Below are positions 46,980 through 55,600 of a DNA stretch of 64,000 bases, piece after piece (positions within the stretch are counted from its first letter, which is position 1; each line of letters starts with the position of its first letter). The position numbers were made by a program, and so were the translations under genes. The stretch comes from Panorpa germanica (taxonomy: Eukaryota; Arthropoda; Insecta; Mecoptera; Panorpidae), in contig OY783207.1 of the NCBI GenBank assembly GCA_963678705.1, forward strand, positions 62,001 to 126,000. Reading direction: 5' to 3'. Under the pieces are notes generated by a model. That model did not search any database. It saw only the letters and a list, made by a program, of their open reading frames with translations, and was not told the DNA's origin.

Positions 46980-47304
46980 AAATAAAAAATGCTCAACATG
47001 TAAACAAACCTTATCTCTGGATAATTTTTATTCAAATAAAAGTAAAAAAGATAATTCAAGTAATATTTGTAAAAATTGTGATTTAAATTATAAAAAACAA
47101 ACTATTACTTGTGAATGTGGCAAAATAATTTCAAAATTTTTTTATAAAAAACATTTAAAAACGAATTATCATCGATTAACACTTAATAAAGCTAGAAAAT
47201 GTTCTTCTTGTCAAATTGAAAAACCATACGAAGAATTTCATAAAAATCAAAGTGATGCATTGGGATATTCTTATACCTGTAAAGAAAAGAGCAAAAGTAT
47301 CTAA
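46975..47304 (+). CDS. Polinton small zinc-finger protein
   Basis: A 109-codon frame, the only Polinton gene on the plus strand. It has CSTC and CKNC pairs (residues about 6-40), CECGK with a following HLKTNYH pair (about 50-67), and CSSC near 77 followed by a final Cys. The cysteine-pair pattern with F between suggests treble-clef fingers, as in small proteins often carried by such elements. The role is unknown; DNA binding is inferred. Its start codon lies at the inner end of the terminal repeat behind TATTAAATGG. Confidence 0.7.
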   Translation: MENKKCSTCKQTLSLDNFYSNKSKKDNSSNICKNCDLNYKKQTITCECGKIISKFFYKKHLKTNYHRLTLNKARKCSSCQIEKPYEEFHKNQSDALGYSYTCKEKSKSI

Positions 47305-47815
47305 TTTACTAACTTGTTGCTATATCAATTATTTTCAAGTATTGCACAACTCACAAACACACAATATTTATTAGAATTCGTTTATTGAGTTTAAAGCCAG
47401 CACGACATTTACATCTTTTTACAGACGTCGAGTCTTTAATTCGGTTTTTTAATTTTGAATAGAATTTTTTTGAATTTAATACAACAAGATACTTTTGAGA
47501 TTTAATACGACCAAGTCTTTACCTATGATACTGACTTTGATCTGCACTAATATAAGATGTGCACCTCTTATAAAACGCATACTCAAAACCATAATATCAT
47601 AGTTATCCCAACATATGAAAAATTAAAACTTGTATATATAGTCCATAATTACAACGTACAATACTACTGAGAGCTAAGACGTGAATCATCCCATACAAAT
47701 GAGATTTCGTTAATTAGTGTCACCATCTATTATTAATTATTATATGCAGAACTCTGAAAGAGAAATAAAAAAAAAAGATTTGTCACATGTGGGATTCGAA
47801 CGCATGCTCAACATA
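47305..47815. other. Polinton spacer
   Basis: The space between the convergent zinc-finger and metalloprotease genes. No frame was recognised. GTGGGATTCGAACGCATGCT near 47,789 resembles a tRNA T-arm, but no tRNA body is visible around it. Confidence 0.5.
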
Positions 47816-49309
47816 TTAATTAAGTTCAAAACTACTTTGTGGTACGAGTTTCTTTAATAAAATTTTTAACTGTTCTAAAATTGTCATATTTGGACAGGGT
47901 ATATCAAACACAGATAAGTCTTTTTTACCTGATCTAATTAATGAATTTGAAAACTCATTATATTCATAAAAATTGTCATTATGAAAAAAATATAATAGTC
48001 CATTTATATATCTAAATACATTAGAAACGTTCAACGGTATCCCCGGAAATAAGTCTGATAAGAGACCATAACGTATTGGAGATAACGAACACTCATTTAG
48101 TTCTATATAAAGGTTATCATAAAAAACATATGTTTGACCTGTATATGAGTTAAAAATACTTGTAATCATTTTATTTTGTGGAATACCTAGCCTTTGTAAA
48201 GGAACTCCATTGTAATTATTATTTACTACAAAACTAGGATAACTCATTATGTAAAATAACTCATCAACAATTATTAATATTTCACCTGAAGGTCTTTGAT
48301 ATATATGAGATATTTTTTCTATATCTTTAGGTAAAAATTTTAAATAATCTGTTATCAGTTCCGGTTCCTGATATATCTTATCATCAATTTTTATTCTCCA
48401 CACATACTTGTTATAAAATATATAGAGATTATGATTCACAATTAAAAACGTATCTATATTTTTATATACATTGCAAAGAATAGATTTATTGGTTGGAGCG
48501 TTTGAAATAGTTGTTGGAATACTAGTTGGAATAGTAGTTGGAATTATTGGAGTTATTGGAGGACCATATAACCTCTGAACTGCATAAATATCATCTTGAC
48601 TGAGATTATTCTTTCTTCTATAATAAGGAAACATTATTGCTTCTTCATGTGCAGAATGTTCAATACCTAACGTATGTCCAATTTCGTGTATTAATACAGA
48701 ATACAAACTAGTTTTCTCAGTGTTATTATCATACAAATCCCAATCTTCAGACCTATCTAAATGAATTTCTAAACAACTATTATTTGTATTAGGATACGTT
48801 GCATGTGCTAATACTGTTCCTTCGCCATCAAAATCCCAATTACAAAAACCTTTTGTACATCGAGCATTATTTTTATGTTTATGTATATCGCTTGCAAACG
48901 AAATTAATATATCAGGCTTATAAATATTATTATAAAAAGTCAGACCACTTACTATCGACCAAACATTAAAAGCTTTTTGAGTAATTTCTTTGTGTATTGA
49001 TTGAGCTAAAGCAAAATGCCAATACAAAGTTTTTCTATCCCATTTCGTTGTATGAATTCTATATTGTAAAGGATTATCTTCATTTCCACATCTTGGTGTT
49101 TTAATTAACTTTAATGCTTTATCAATAGGTAAATTATAATATTCTTGAAAAAGTATTAAAGAGCCTTCAGAGTCTTTAGTACTCTCTGGAGCGCTACTAT
49201 TAGTAGTTGAGAAACCAAAATGATTTAAATATTTTTCAATGTTTTTATCGGAGTCCTCGTTTGTTGAAAATATTGGTAAAAGAAATAAAAAGTAAAAAAT
49301 AAATATCAT
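47816..49309 (-). CDS. Matrix metalloprotease with hemopexin repeats (Polinton cargo)
   Basis: A 497-residue frame with all parts of a secreted matrix metalloprotease. A signal peptide (MIFIFYFLFLLPIF) is followed by a propeptide ending in a cysteine-switch-like TPRCGN (about residue 73). The catalytic domain has the zinc site HEIGHTLGIEHS and a following Met-turn-like AIMFPYY. A short Thr/Pro/Ile linker leads to four hemopexin-like blades closed by cysteines (CNVYKN near 279 and CPN near 472). Such enzymes cut extracellular matrix. In viruses, granuloviruses are known to carry one. Inside a Polinton it is likely a captured host gene. A mini-hairpin-derived SSAPESTKDSEGS stretch lies near residue 38. 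The frame looks whole. The ATG is preceded by TATATAAATG. Confidence 0.9.
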   Translation of the reverse strand: MIFIFYFLFLLPIFSTNEDSDKNIEKYLNHFGFSTTNSSAPESTKDSEGSLILFQEYYNLPIDKALKLIKTPRCGNEDNPLQYRIHTTKWDRKTLYWHFALAQSIHKEITQKAFNVWSIVSGLTFYNNIYKPDILISFASDIHKHKNNARCTKGFCNWDFDGEGTVLAHATYPNTNNSCLEIHLDRSEDWDLYDNNTEKTSLYSVLIHEIGHTLGIEHSAHEEAIMFPYYRRKNNLSQDDIYAVQRLYGPPITPIIPTTIPTSIPTTISNAPTNKSILCNVYKNIDTFLIVNHNLYIFYNKYVWRIKIDDKIYQEPELITDYLKFLPKDIEKISHIYQRPSGEILIIVDELFYIMSYPSFVVNNNYNGVPLQRLGIPQNKMITSIFNSYTGQTYVFYDNLYIELNECSLSPIRYGLLSDLFPGIPLNVSNVFRYINGLLYFFHNDNFYEYNEFSNSLIRSGKKDLSVFDIPCPNMTILEQLKILLKKLVPQSSFELN

Positions 49310-49319
49310 TTATATATTA

Positions 49320-49607
49320 AATAGTATCTCCTTTATAAGGAGCGCTGTTGTTAAATAGTATCTCCTTTTTAAGGAGCGTTGTTGTTAAATAGTCTCCTCA
49401 AATTTATTTAAAACCATATCAAATTTATTTTTAATATGAGATAACAACATAATATAACAACATGTATCATTTTCAACTTTCTTATCAAGATCAACATGTA
49501 AAAATTATGTTTTATTTGAAATTTCTGTATCTGTTGGTTGACAAGTTAAATCAACTAAATAAACAGGTCCAAGTTCTTTATAACTTTTTATATCATAGAA
49601 CATATTT
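49320..49607. other. Polinton spacer with gene remains and mini-hairpins
   Basis: Two copies of the mini-hairpin repeat lie at 49,325-49,385. The rest has protein-like composition on the minus strand but no complete frame, probably worn element sequence. Confidence 0.45.
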
Positions 49608-49970
49608 TTATCTGTTATAGAAAATATTTTTTTCATTATATTGTTGAATTCGTGTATCATTATAAAATATCTCCGAAGGTTGTAAGAAATATTTTATTAA
49701 TTCTTTAGGCGGTTTAGCGTTTCCATAAGAATCAAAATAATATATTTTATTATTATTTTTATAATAAGCAGTCCAATGACTTCCTGTTTGATATGAATTT
49801 TGTAAATTTATAATTCCACATTCAATATTATTGGGTTTATCTGGTAATTCATCTTTCATAAACACACCTCTAAAATTTTTAATTTTTAATTTTTCAACTA
49901 AATTTTCAATATCTATGTTCGACAATGGCTGTATCTCCTTCGGAGCGCTCTGAAGGAGTATCTGCTTCAC
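49608..49970 (-). CDS. Adenain-type cysteine protease (Polinton PRO, fossil)
   Basis: About 120 codons. It contains IENLVEKLKIKNFRGVFMKD and ECGIINLQN, then GSHWTAYYK with the catalytic His, and IYYFDSYGNAKPPKEL with the catalytic Asp. These are the typical text of the ULP1/adenain-like maturation protease of Polintons and adenovirus relatives, which cleaves capsid proteins. The start is unclear because the region is overlaid by mini-hairpin sequence shared with the neighbouring gene. It looks broken. Confidence 0.8.
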   Translation of the reverse strand: MKQILLQSAPKEIQPLSNIDIENLVEKLKIKNFRGVFMKDELPDKPNNIECGIINLQNSYQTGSHWTAYYKNNNKIYYFDSYGNAKPPKELIKYFLQPSEIFYNDTRIQQYNEKNIFYNR

Positions 49971-50413
49971 AGTGCTCGGAACGAGTATCTCCTTTGGAGC
50001 GCTAAATCTTTTTTTTTTAAACCACTTCCTTTTTTCTCCATTGCTAAATCATGTCTTTTTTGTTCTTCAAGTTCTTTATCTTTAGCTGATTTATTTATAA
50101 CTGAATTAGTAATTGCAGATGCTCCACCTATTAATGATCCTAAAGCAGCTAATCCAGCAAATACTAATGGAAGAAATCCACCCTCATGATTTTTTTTCAG
50201 AGCTCCAAAGGAGATTTTTATTCTACAACCTGTTTTCTCTTTTATTGCCTTCTTAATTCTATTTGATAATCTTTTTGTTAATAATATTTTATTTTCACCA
50301 CCACTAATTAATTGATCATATTTTAAGTGAATTAAAATATCCTTTTTATCCTTATAGGCTTTATTAATATTACTAGTTTGATGTTTTGTTAAATTTGTTT
50401 GGAATGTTTCCAT
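49967..50413 (-). CDS. pX-like capsid-associated peptide (Polinton)
   Basis: 148 codons. A basic N-terminal half is followed by GGFLPLVFAGLAALGSLIGG (about residues 90-110), a Gly/Ala/Leu-rich membrane-active-like segment, then SAKDKELEEQKRHDLAMEKK and GSGLKKK. Polintons and adintovirus-like elements often carry such a protein, compared with adenovirus core protein X/pVI. The segments ISFGALKK and RRYSFRAL are encoded by mini-hairpin repeats. TAATAAATGG precedes the start. Function is assigned by resemblance only. Confidence 0.65.
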   Translation of the reverse strand: METFQTNLTKHQTSNINKAYKDKKDILIHLKYDQLISGGENKILLTKRLSNRIKKAIKEKTGCRIKISFGALKKNHEGGFLPLVFAGLAALGSLIGGASAITNSVINKSAKDKELEEQKRHDLAMEKKGSGLKKKDLALQRRYSFRAL

Positions 50414-50442
50414 TTATTACTAAAATAAAGTATCTCTCCTTT

Positions 50443-51972
50443 TTATGCTAATCCAAAACCAATTTTATGTTTTAATTTCATTCCTGTTGTAACAAGCCAT
50501 GCATTTGTTTTCTCACCAATACTACTATCAGAACTCTTAACTCTGTTCCAAGCTTTCTGTTCTAAAACTTTATCAGCTTCATGTCTCTTTTCCAAGTCTT
50601 TATTTTCACTATAAGCAATATCATGTTCTTTACAAGCTTCGTCTAAACCATTAATTCCTTTATCACCTCTTGCTAATCTATCATGTAATTTAGTACCAGG
50701 ACCACAATAATTATATCCAGGAAGATGCATTTCAAATGGTAGGGTATTTATAATTGTATTTAGTACACCTGATCCTCTTATAATTTTCTTTGGTAATGAT
50801 GTTGCAATTTTTATTAAATATTCACACCCTTTTGGAGTATCTAATATTTTTTCAATTTCATTATTAAAAAATTTTAACACTCCTAATTTTTCATTATGAA
50901 AATTAATATTTCCTGCATTTTCTTGTGCATTAATATATTGTAAACGATTTATTAATTGATTCAAATTTGAAATATATTGAACTTCTATTTTATTATCATT
51001 GTATTCTCTCCAATGAGAGAGCTCCGAAGGAGATTCTTTCCATTGAAAGCGCTCCGAAGGAGATTCTTTCCATTGAGAGACACCAGAACCTTCTTTCTCT
51101 TCTTTAAAATTACTATCATAATATAAATCTTGTTTCATACCTGTTTTAATATAATCATGTATATATTTTATCATTGTAGTCCATTTAATTGTTGGTGATG
51201 AAAGAGGTTTATTAATTTTGTTGTTTAAAGCATTAGAATTTATTATAATATCTCTGTAGTCTATATAGTCATCTTTTGTAAATAATCGTAGATCAGGTTT
51301 ACCACCATAAGTTAATAAATACCATAATCCAACAGTTCCATTATAGGTTTTTTTACCATCAATAGTAATTCCATCATCTTTATCAAGTTCCATTTTACTA
51401 TTACCTATTTTTAATTCGTTATTAACAGATTTTGGTCCAAATATTTTATCAAACTTGTAATCTTTATCCATACTAAGTTGCAAATATGTTGATGCGTTTG
51501 TTCCATATATTTTTATTTTTGAAAAATCAAACTTTCTTGGAGTAACAGGTTCTGTTAATTCTTTTTTACTCGGTGTAACAGGTTCTGATATAGTAAAATA
51601 TGGTTGTAATTGTTTAGTTTCTCCTTCAGAACTTTTAATAATATCTTCATCTATTTTTCCTAACGCTGATAATAATGGAGCATATTCTTTTTCTTTAGTA
51701 GTCTTATATTTTAAATTTTGTAATTCAATTTTTTTATATTTCTCATATAGTTTATTTCTAATCTCATCTGCTTTTTGAGCTTCTAATAATTTATCTGATT
51801 CTGTTTTACAGCGCACTGAAGGTGATTTTGGTTTCCAACGCTCCGAAGGATCCAATGTTTTCTTTTTTTTCTCAGAGATTTGTATAGATCCTTTTTTATA
51901 TGTTTTAATTAATTTATCTCGCATTTTATCTATTTTTTTAGCTTCGGAAACGGTTAAGATGTCTCCTTCCAT
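50443..51972 (-). CDS. Phospholipase A2-domain protein (Polinton)
   Basis: 509 codons. The N-terminal 130 residues are charged and contain two similar IRNKL/MRDKL helices. A middle domain has the GTVGLWYLLTYGG signature (about residues 213-230), a pattern I associate with a domain often found in Polinton-like structural proteins. The C-terminal 100 residues hold a parvovirus-like phospholipase A2: YCGPGTK calcium loop and DEACKEHDIAY catalytic His-Asp. In parvoviruses this activity opens endosomes during entry. SPSERFQWKESPSELSHW near residues 305-322 is encoded by two mini-hairpin repeats. TAATAAATGG precedes the start. The frame looks whole. Confidence 0.82.
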   Translation of the reverse strand: MEGDILTVSEAKKIDKMRDKLIKTYKKGSIQISEKKKKTLDPSERWKPKSPSVRCKTESDKLLEAQKADEIRNKLYEKYKKIELQNLKYKTTKEKEYAPLLSALGKIDEDIIKSSEGETKQLQPYFTISEPVTPSKKELTEPVTPRKFDFSKIKIYGTNASTYLQLSMDKDYKFDKIFGPKSVNNELKIGNSKMELDKDDGITIDGKKTYNGTVGLWYLLTYGGKPDLRLFTKDDYIDYRDIIINSNALNNKINKPLSSPTIKWTTMIKYIHDYIKTGMKQDLYYDSNFKEEKEGSGVSQWKESPSERFQWKESPSELSHWREYNDNKIEVQYISNLNQLINRLQYINAQENAGNINFHNEKLGVLKFFNNEIEKILDTPKGCEYLIKIATSLPKKIIRGSGVLNTIINTLPFEMHLPGYNYCGPGTKLHDRLARGDKGINGLDEACKEHDIAYSENKDLEKRHEADKVLEQKAWNRVKSSDSSIGEKTNAWLVTTGMKLKHKIGFGLA

Positions 51973-52001
51973 TTATTAATAAAATAATGCATCGTTCCTT
52001 T

Positions 52002-52679
52002 TCAAAGAGCATCAACACTCTTAATATATCCATCAACGTCTTTAAACATATAACGTTCATTAATGTTATCTTTTTCACGATTGATACATAAGAAACCATA
52101 TTTTATTTTCCAACATTTATTACATAACTCTTTAAATTTATTTAAATCCATATCAGCACCGACAATTGTTTTATGAATCTCTTGAATACTATATAAATCC
52201 TGTTTAAACAATATAATTAAATTACAATTATTTCTAATCAAATTTTTATTTGTTTCAAGAAAACTTTGACTAAGATAAAAACAAGATAATTTTTTATGTC
52301 TTCCACTATAAAAATATTTTTTAAACATATCTTGATCTTCTACTAAACAATCATCAAACACAACAACACTATCAGTTATACAATCTTCAACAGGAATAAT
52401 ATTTTCACAATTATTAAAATGCGAATCCACTGTATCTATCTCACTAAAAATTCTTTCTAATGCTTTATATATTTTTTGATTTAATGTTGTTGTATAAATA
52501 TATAGACCTTTGAATTCTATAAAAGGTTGTGTAAGAAAATTAAATAACAACCATGTTTTACCACAATTTGATGGACCACATAATAAACATCTTAATGGTT
52601 TTGGAAATATTCTTTTTGTGTTTTTCTGTTCTTCAAATATATAATCTTTTATTTGGAAGGAGGAGAACCTGTTAGTCAT
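52002..52679 (-). CDS. Packaging ATPase, FtsK/HerA type (Polinton)
   Basis: 225 codons. The Walker A is CGPSNCGKTWL (about residues 34-44) and the Walker B is SVVVFDDCLVE (about 105-115), followed by FYLSQSFLETNKNLIRNNCN with the sensor region. This is the A32-like genome packaging ATPase typical of Polintons, adenovirus-like elements and large DNA viruses. Its start overlaps the end of the upstream gene by eight bases and carries TAATAAATG. The frame looks whole. Confidence 0.9.
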   Translation of the reverse strand: MTNRFSSFQIKDYIFEEQKNTKRIFPKPLRCLLCGPSNCGKTWLLFNFLTQPFIEFKGLYIYTTTLNQKIYKALERIFSEIDTVDSHFNNCENIIPVEDCITDSVVVFDDCLVEDQDMFKKYFYSGRHKKLSCFYLSQSFLETNKNLIRNNCNLIILFKQDLYSIQEIHKTIVGADMDLNKFKELCNKCWKIKYGFLCINREKDNINERYMFKDVDGYIKSVDAL

Positions 52680-53565
52680 TTATTAAACAACAAAAATGTA
52701 AATATGTTATAATTCTACTAAATATTTGACACTTATTTCCTTCTAAGTCATAAACATTTAAAATAATTTCTTGAAATTTATCAATTCGATTTGAAATATC
52801 AATATAAATAATTTCATTTGGATTTAAAAACTGTCTTGCAATATTTGTATCTAATTTAAATACATAAAGTAAATTATCGTCTTTATGTGAATGTGGATGA
52901 ATATCATGATTTGAATGACTTGATTCTACAATATTACAATGTATTTCATATAAATTATTATTAATAACCCTTTTTTCTTTAGGTAATATAAGAAGACCTT
53001 CTATAATTTTATTTTGTGGAACAATACCAATTCCAATTATATTATTAATTGTTTTTGAAAATATTAATTTAACTGGACTATTAATTTTTACTTTATTTTG
53101 ATTAACAACATCCATTACAAATAAACCATAATCAAAAAAATTTTGAGAACTATGAAAACTTTTTTCTTTTGGTATTTCTCCAGATGGTGTAAAAGTTACA
53201 TAATTTAAAAAATCATCAGCATTTTCCTCAGAAATATCAAATACATGTCGATTATTATTAATTTTAAATTTTTCAGATTTTATTATATAAACCATACGAG
53301 TTAAAAATTGTATAATTTTTGTTTCCAAATCATTAATAGAATATATACCTGCTTTTACATTACAAATTAATAAATAATGACCATATATAGTTTCCCAAAT
53401 AATATCTATATTAAATTTAGGATATTCTAATTTTGTAAAAATATTTATATGAATTAAATCATATTTAAAACCAGATACTCCAATTTTATATTTTTTATGT
53501 GGATCAAGAATAATTGGATGTTCAAATCTCAATTTGTTTCCAATAATTTTAATAAATTTTCCCAT
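52672..53565 (-). CDS. Putative minor capsid (penton-like) protein (Polinton)
   Basis: 297 codons. The beginning, RFEHPIILDPHKKYKIGVSGF (shortened here), followed by many beta-strand-like segments, fits the single jelly-roll minor capsid protein of Polintons, and the position next to the packaging ATPase agrees. No catalytic motif is visible. Assignment is from pattern and context, so moderate. TAATAAATAATGG precedes the start. Confidence 0.5.
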   Translation of the reverse strand: MGKFIKIIGNKLRFEHPIILDPHKKYKIGVSGFKYDLIHINIFTKLEYPKFNIDIIWETIYGHYLLICNVKAGIYSINDLETKIIQFLTRMVYIIKSEKFKINNNRHVFDISEENADDFLNYVTFTPSGEIPKEKSFHSSQNFFDYGLFVMDVVNQNKVKINSPVKLIFSKTINNIIGIGIVPQNKIIEGLLILPKEKRVINNNLYEIHCNIVESSHSNHDIHPHSHKDDNLLYVFKLDTNIARQFLNPNEIIYIDISNRIDKFQEIILNVYDLEGNKCQIFSRIITYLHFCCLIND

Positions 53566-53600
53566 TATTTATTACAGAAAAAAGAAAGCCTTCGCAGTCT

Positions 53601-54596
53601 TTAGCAAATCTTACATTTTTGAAGTTCTTTATTATAAAATCCACCAATGACTTCTTCACCATTTAAATCTTCTATTTTATATGTTATTGGATTGGTATAT
53701 AAAATTTTATGAAGTTTAAATATTTCATTTGTCCAATTAGTTTCATATTTATTTGAAAATGTTGATTTGAATTTTGTTATTCTAACTTTATCACCAATTT
53801 TGAATTTTGAGATATTTTCATAAAATCTATCCCTATTGGGAGAGTATACAGTATTCAAAATATATTTTTCATTATCTTTATTAACTTCAAAGGGTTTCAT
53901 TTTGATAGTTCGATGATAATCTTTATAATTATACTCTTTTATTAAAGTATCTAATATATTTATCCATTTAAAATTATTATTTGCTGTAAAATAGGGTTTC
54001 ATCTTACGATTCAAAGTACCATTAAATCTTTCAATAATTGTAGATTTTTCTTCATTTTCAGTGTGATACATTTTTATATTATATTTATCCAAAATGTTTA
54101 TAAAATCTTTATTAACAAATTCTAAGCCTTTATCAACATGTAATAATTTTGGTTTTCTATTATGTAATAATGATTCAAAAGCTTTAGCAACTGATTTTCC
54201 TGTTTTATATTTTAATGGTTTAGACCAAACAAATTTTGAAAAAGTATCAATAACATTTAATATATATTTATAACCATTATTATCATCAGCATATTTTCTC
54301 ATAATAACTAAATCTGCAGCCCATAAATCATCTATTCCAAGTGTTATAACTTTTCTTCGTCTAAATTTTTTAATAACTGGTTTATGTAATTCAATTGCTT
54401 CTTTTAAAAGAACTTCAGAGTTTTTTTTTGTAGGGCTCTGAAAGAGATTCTTAATAAATTGACTTTTATTACTATTACAAATTTTACATTTTGCTGATAA
54501 TCTGTATTTATTATTTTCTGTTTTAATTGTTTTAATATCAATATTATCTGTTTTCTTTTTGCATTTTACACAATATACTCGTTCTGAGATATCCAT
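53601..54596 (-). CDS. Retroviral-type integrase (Polinton INT)
   Basis: 331 codons. The N-terminal zinc ribbon has CVKCKKK and CKICNSNK (residues about 9-43). The rve core has the catalytic Asp in LWAADLVIM (about 92), the second in HVDKGLEF (about 155) and the Glu in STIIERFNGTL (about 190). A small SH3-like C-terminal part follows (FKIGDKVRITK, then YKIEDLNGEEVIGGFYNKEL). It would join element ends to host DNA. TAATAAATGG precedes the start. The frame looks whole. Confidence 0.92.
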   Translation of the reverse strand: MDISERVYCVKCKKKTDNIDIKTIKTENNKYRLSAKCKICNSNKSQFIKNLFQSPTKKNSEVLLKEAIELHKPVIKKFRRRKVITLGIDDLWAADLVIMRKYADDNNGYKYILNVIDTFSKFVWSKPLKYKTGKSVAKAFESLLHNRKPKLLHVDKGLEFVNKDFINILDKYNIKMYHTENEEKSTIIERFNGTLNRKMKPYFTANNNFKWINILDTLIKEYNYKDYHRTIKMKPFEVNKDNEKYILNTVYSPNRDRFYENISKFKIGDKVRITKFKSTFSNKYETNWTNEIFKLHKILYTNPITYKIEDLNGEEVIGGFYNKELQKCKIC

Positions 54597-54644
54597 TTAT
54601 TACAATAAATAAATGCTCCCTGAAAGAGCGCTCTGAAGGAGATT

Positions 54645-55097
54645 CTATTTTAAAGATGGTATTCCATTTTTATTTGCTTTCTTTAAATATTTATCCAATG
54701 GAAAAAATTTAAGATTTTCAATAAATTCTGCTTCTTTAATATAAACATCATTTTCATTTATTATATTTGCTTTTATTTGTGTTAACATTTGATTATAAAA
54801 TTTATAGGCCACTTTATACTCAGACATTTTTTCTTTTATTTGAATTTTTTTATCTAAAACTTCAATTATTACCCCACCTAAACTTAATGCTCCTAATGGT
54901 ATTAAAATTAAATCTGGTAATCCACTTGGCAGCGCTCCGAAGGAGAATCCAGATGCACTAAATAATACTTTACTTATTGTTAAACCAATATCAATTTTTT
55001 GATAATAATTATAACTTTTTCTATATACATACATTCGTTTTTCAATATATGTTTTGGAGGAGATAATCTCCTTTGGAGAGCTCTGAAAGAGATTCAT
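54645..55097 (-). CDS. Two-helix membrane protein (Polinton, unknown role)
   Basis: 150 codons. Two hydrophobic segments lie at about residues 36-57 and 62-82, followed by a long charged helix. The loop between the membrane segments (SFGALPSGLP) is encoded by a mini-hairpin repeat. I do not recognise a family. TAATAAATGAA precedes the start, so it is probably expressed like its neighbours. Confidence 0.6.
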   Translation of the reverse strand: MNLFQSSPKEIISSKTYIEKRMYVYRKSYNYYQKIDIGLTISKVLFSASGFSFGALPSGLPDLILIPLGALSLGGVIIEVLDKKIQIKEKMSEYKVAYKFYNQMLTQIKANIINENDVYIKEAEFIENLKFFPLDKYLKKANKNGIPSLK

Positions 55098-55165
55098 TTA
55101 TTATAAAAAATATTTTTTTTTATTGACTAAAAGTAATGTTATGTTTTTCGTATTTATCATTTATA

Positions 55166-55420
55166 TTATTCTCCTTCGGAGCGCTGCAAAGCAGTTTTAC
55201 CTTTGTATATTAATTTCAATAATTTCAAATCATCTGGATTATCAATTATTTTATTATATTTTTCTGGTAAACTCAATTTCTTCTTATTTTCAAGAGTTAA
55301 AATTATTCTATCTCCATATTTTGATGTTATCATTTTTGCATTCATAATGAGATAGGGTATATTTAATTCTAACTCTAACAAATTTATGAAATTATTATAA
55401 AGATTATTAATGTTATTCAA
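55166..55420 (-). CDS. Small conserved Polinton protein, OB-like (role unsure)
   Basis: 84 codons. After a helical beginning, YLIMNAKMITSKYGDRIILT and KLSLPEKYNKII suggest a small beta-barrel like single-strand DNA-binding OB folds; this is inference from pattern. The last residues, KTALQRSEGE, come from a mini-hairpin repeat. A dense cluster of such repeats lies immediately upstream (55,440-55,600), with a TAATAAATG at about 55,603. Confidence 0.45.
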   Translation of the reverse strand: MNNINNLYNNFINLLELELNIPYLIMNAKMITSKYGDRIILTLENKKKLSLPEKYNKIIDNPDDLKLLKLIYKGKTALQRSEGE

Positions 55421-55439
55421 TTTGTTTATTAATTCTTCT

Positions 55440-55600
55440 TTGGAGAGCTTTGAAAGAGATTCTATTTTGGAGAGCTTTGAAAGGGATTCTGTTTTACAAA
55501 GCTCTGAAAGAGTATCTGCACTCCAGCGTTCCTAAGCAGTATCTCCTTCGGAGCGTTGTGAAACAATATCTGCATTGGAGAGCTTTGAAAGAGAGACGTT
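55440..55600. repeat. Cluster of mini-hairpin repeats
   Basis: Six or seven diverged copies in a row of a roughly 24-bp word such as GGAGAGCTTTGAAAGAGATT, one of them (near 55,545) the full CTCCTTCGGAGCG form. It is the densest group of this repeat in the Polinton. Confidence 0.85.

Noticed and set aside
47770-47815. A tRNA-like T-arm (GTGGGATTCGAACGCATGCT).
   Set aside because: No acceptor, D or anticodon arm can be placed at the right distances.
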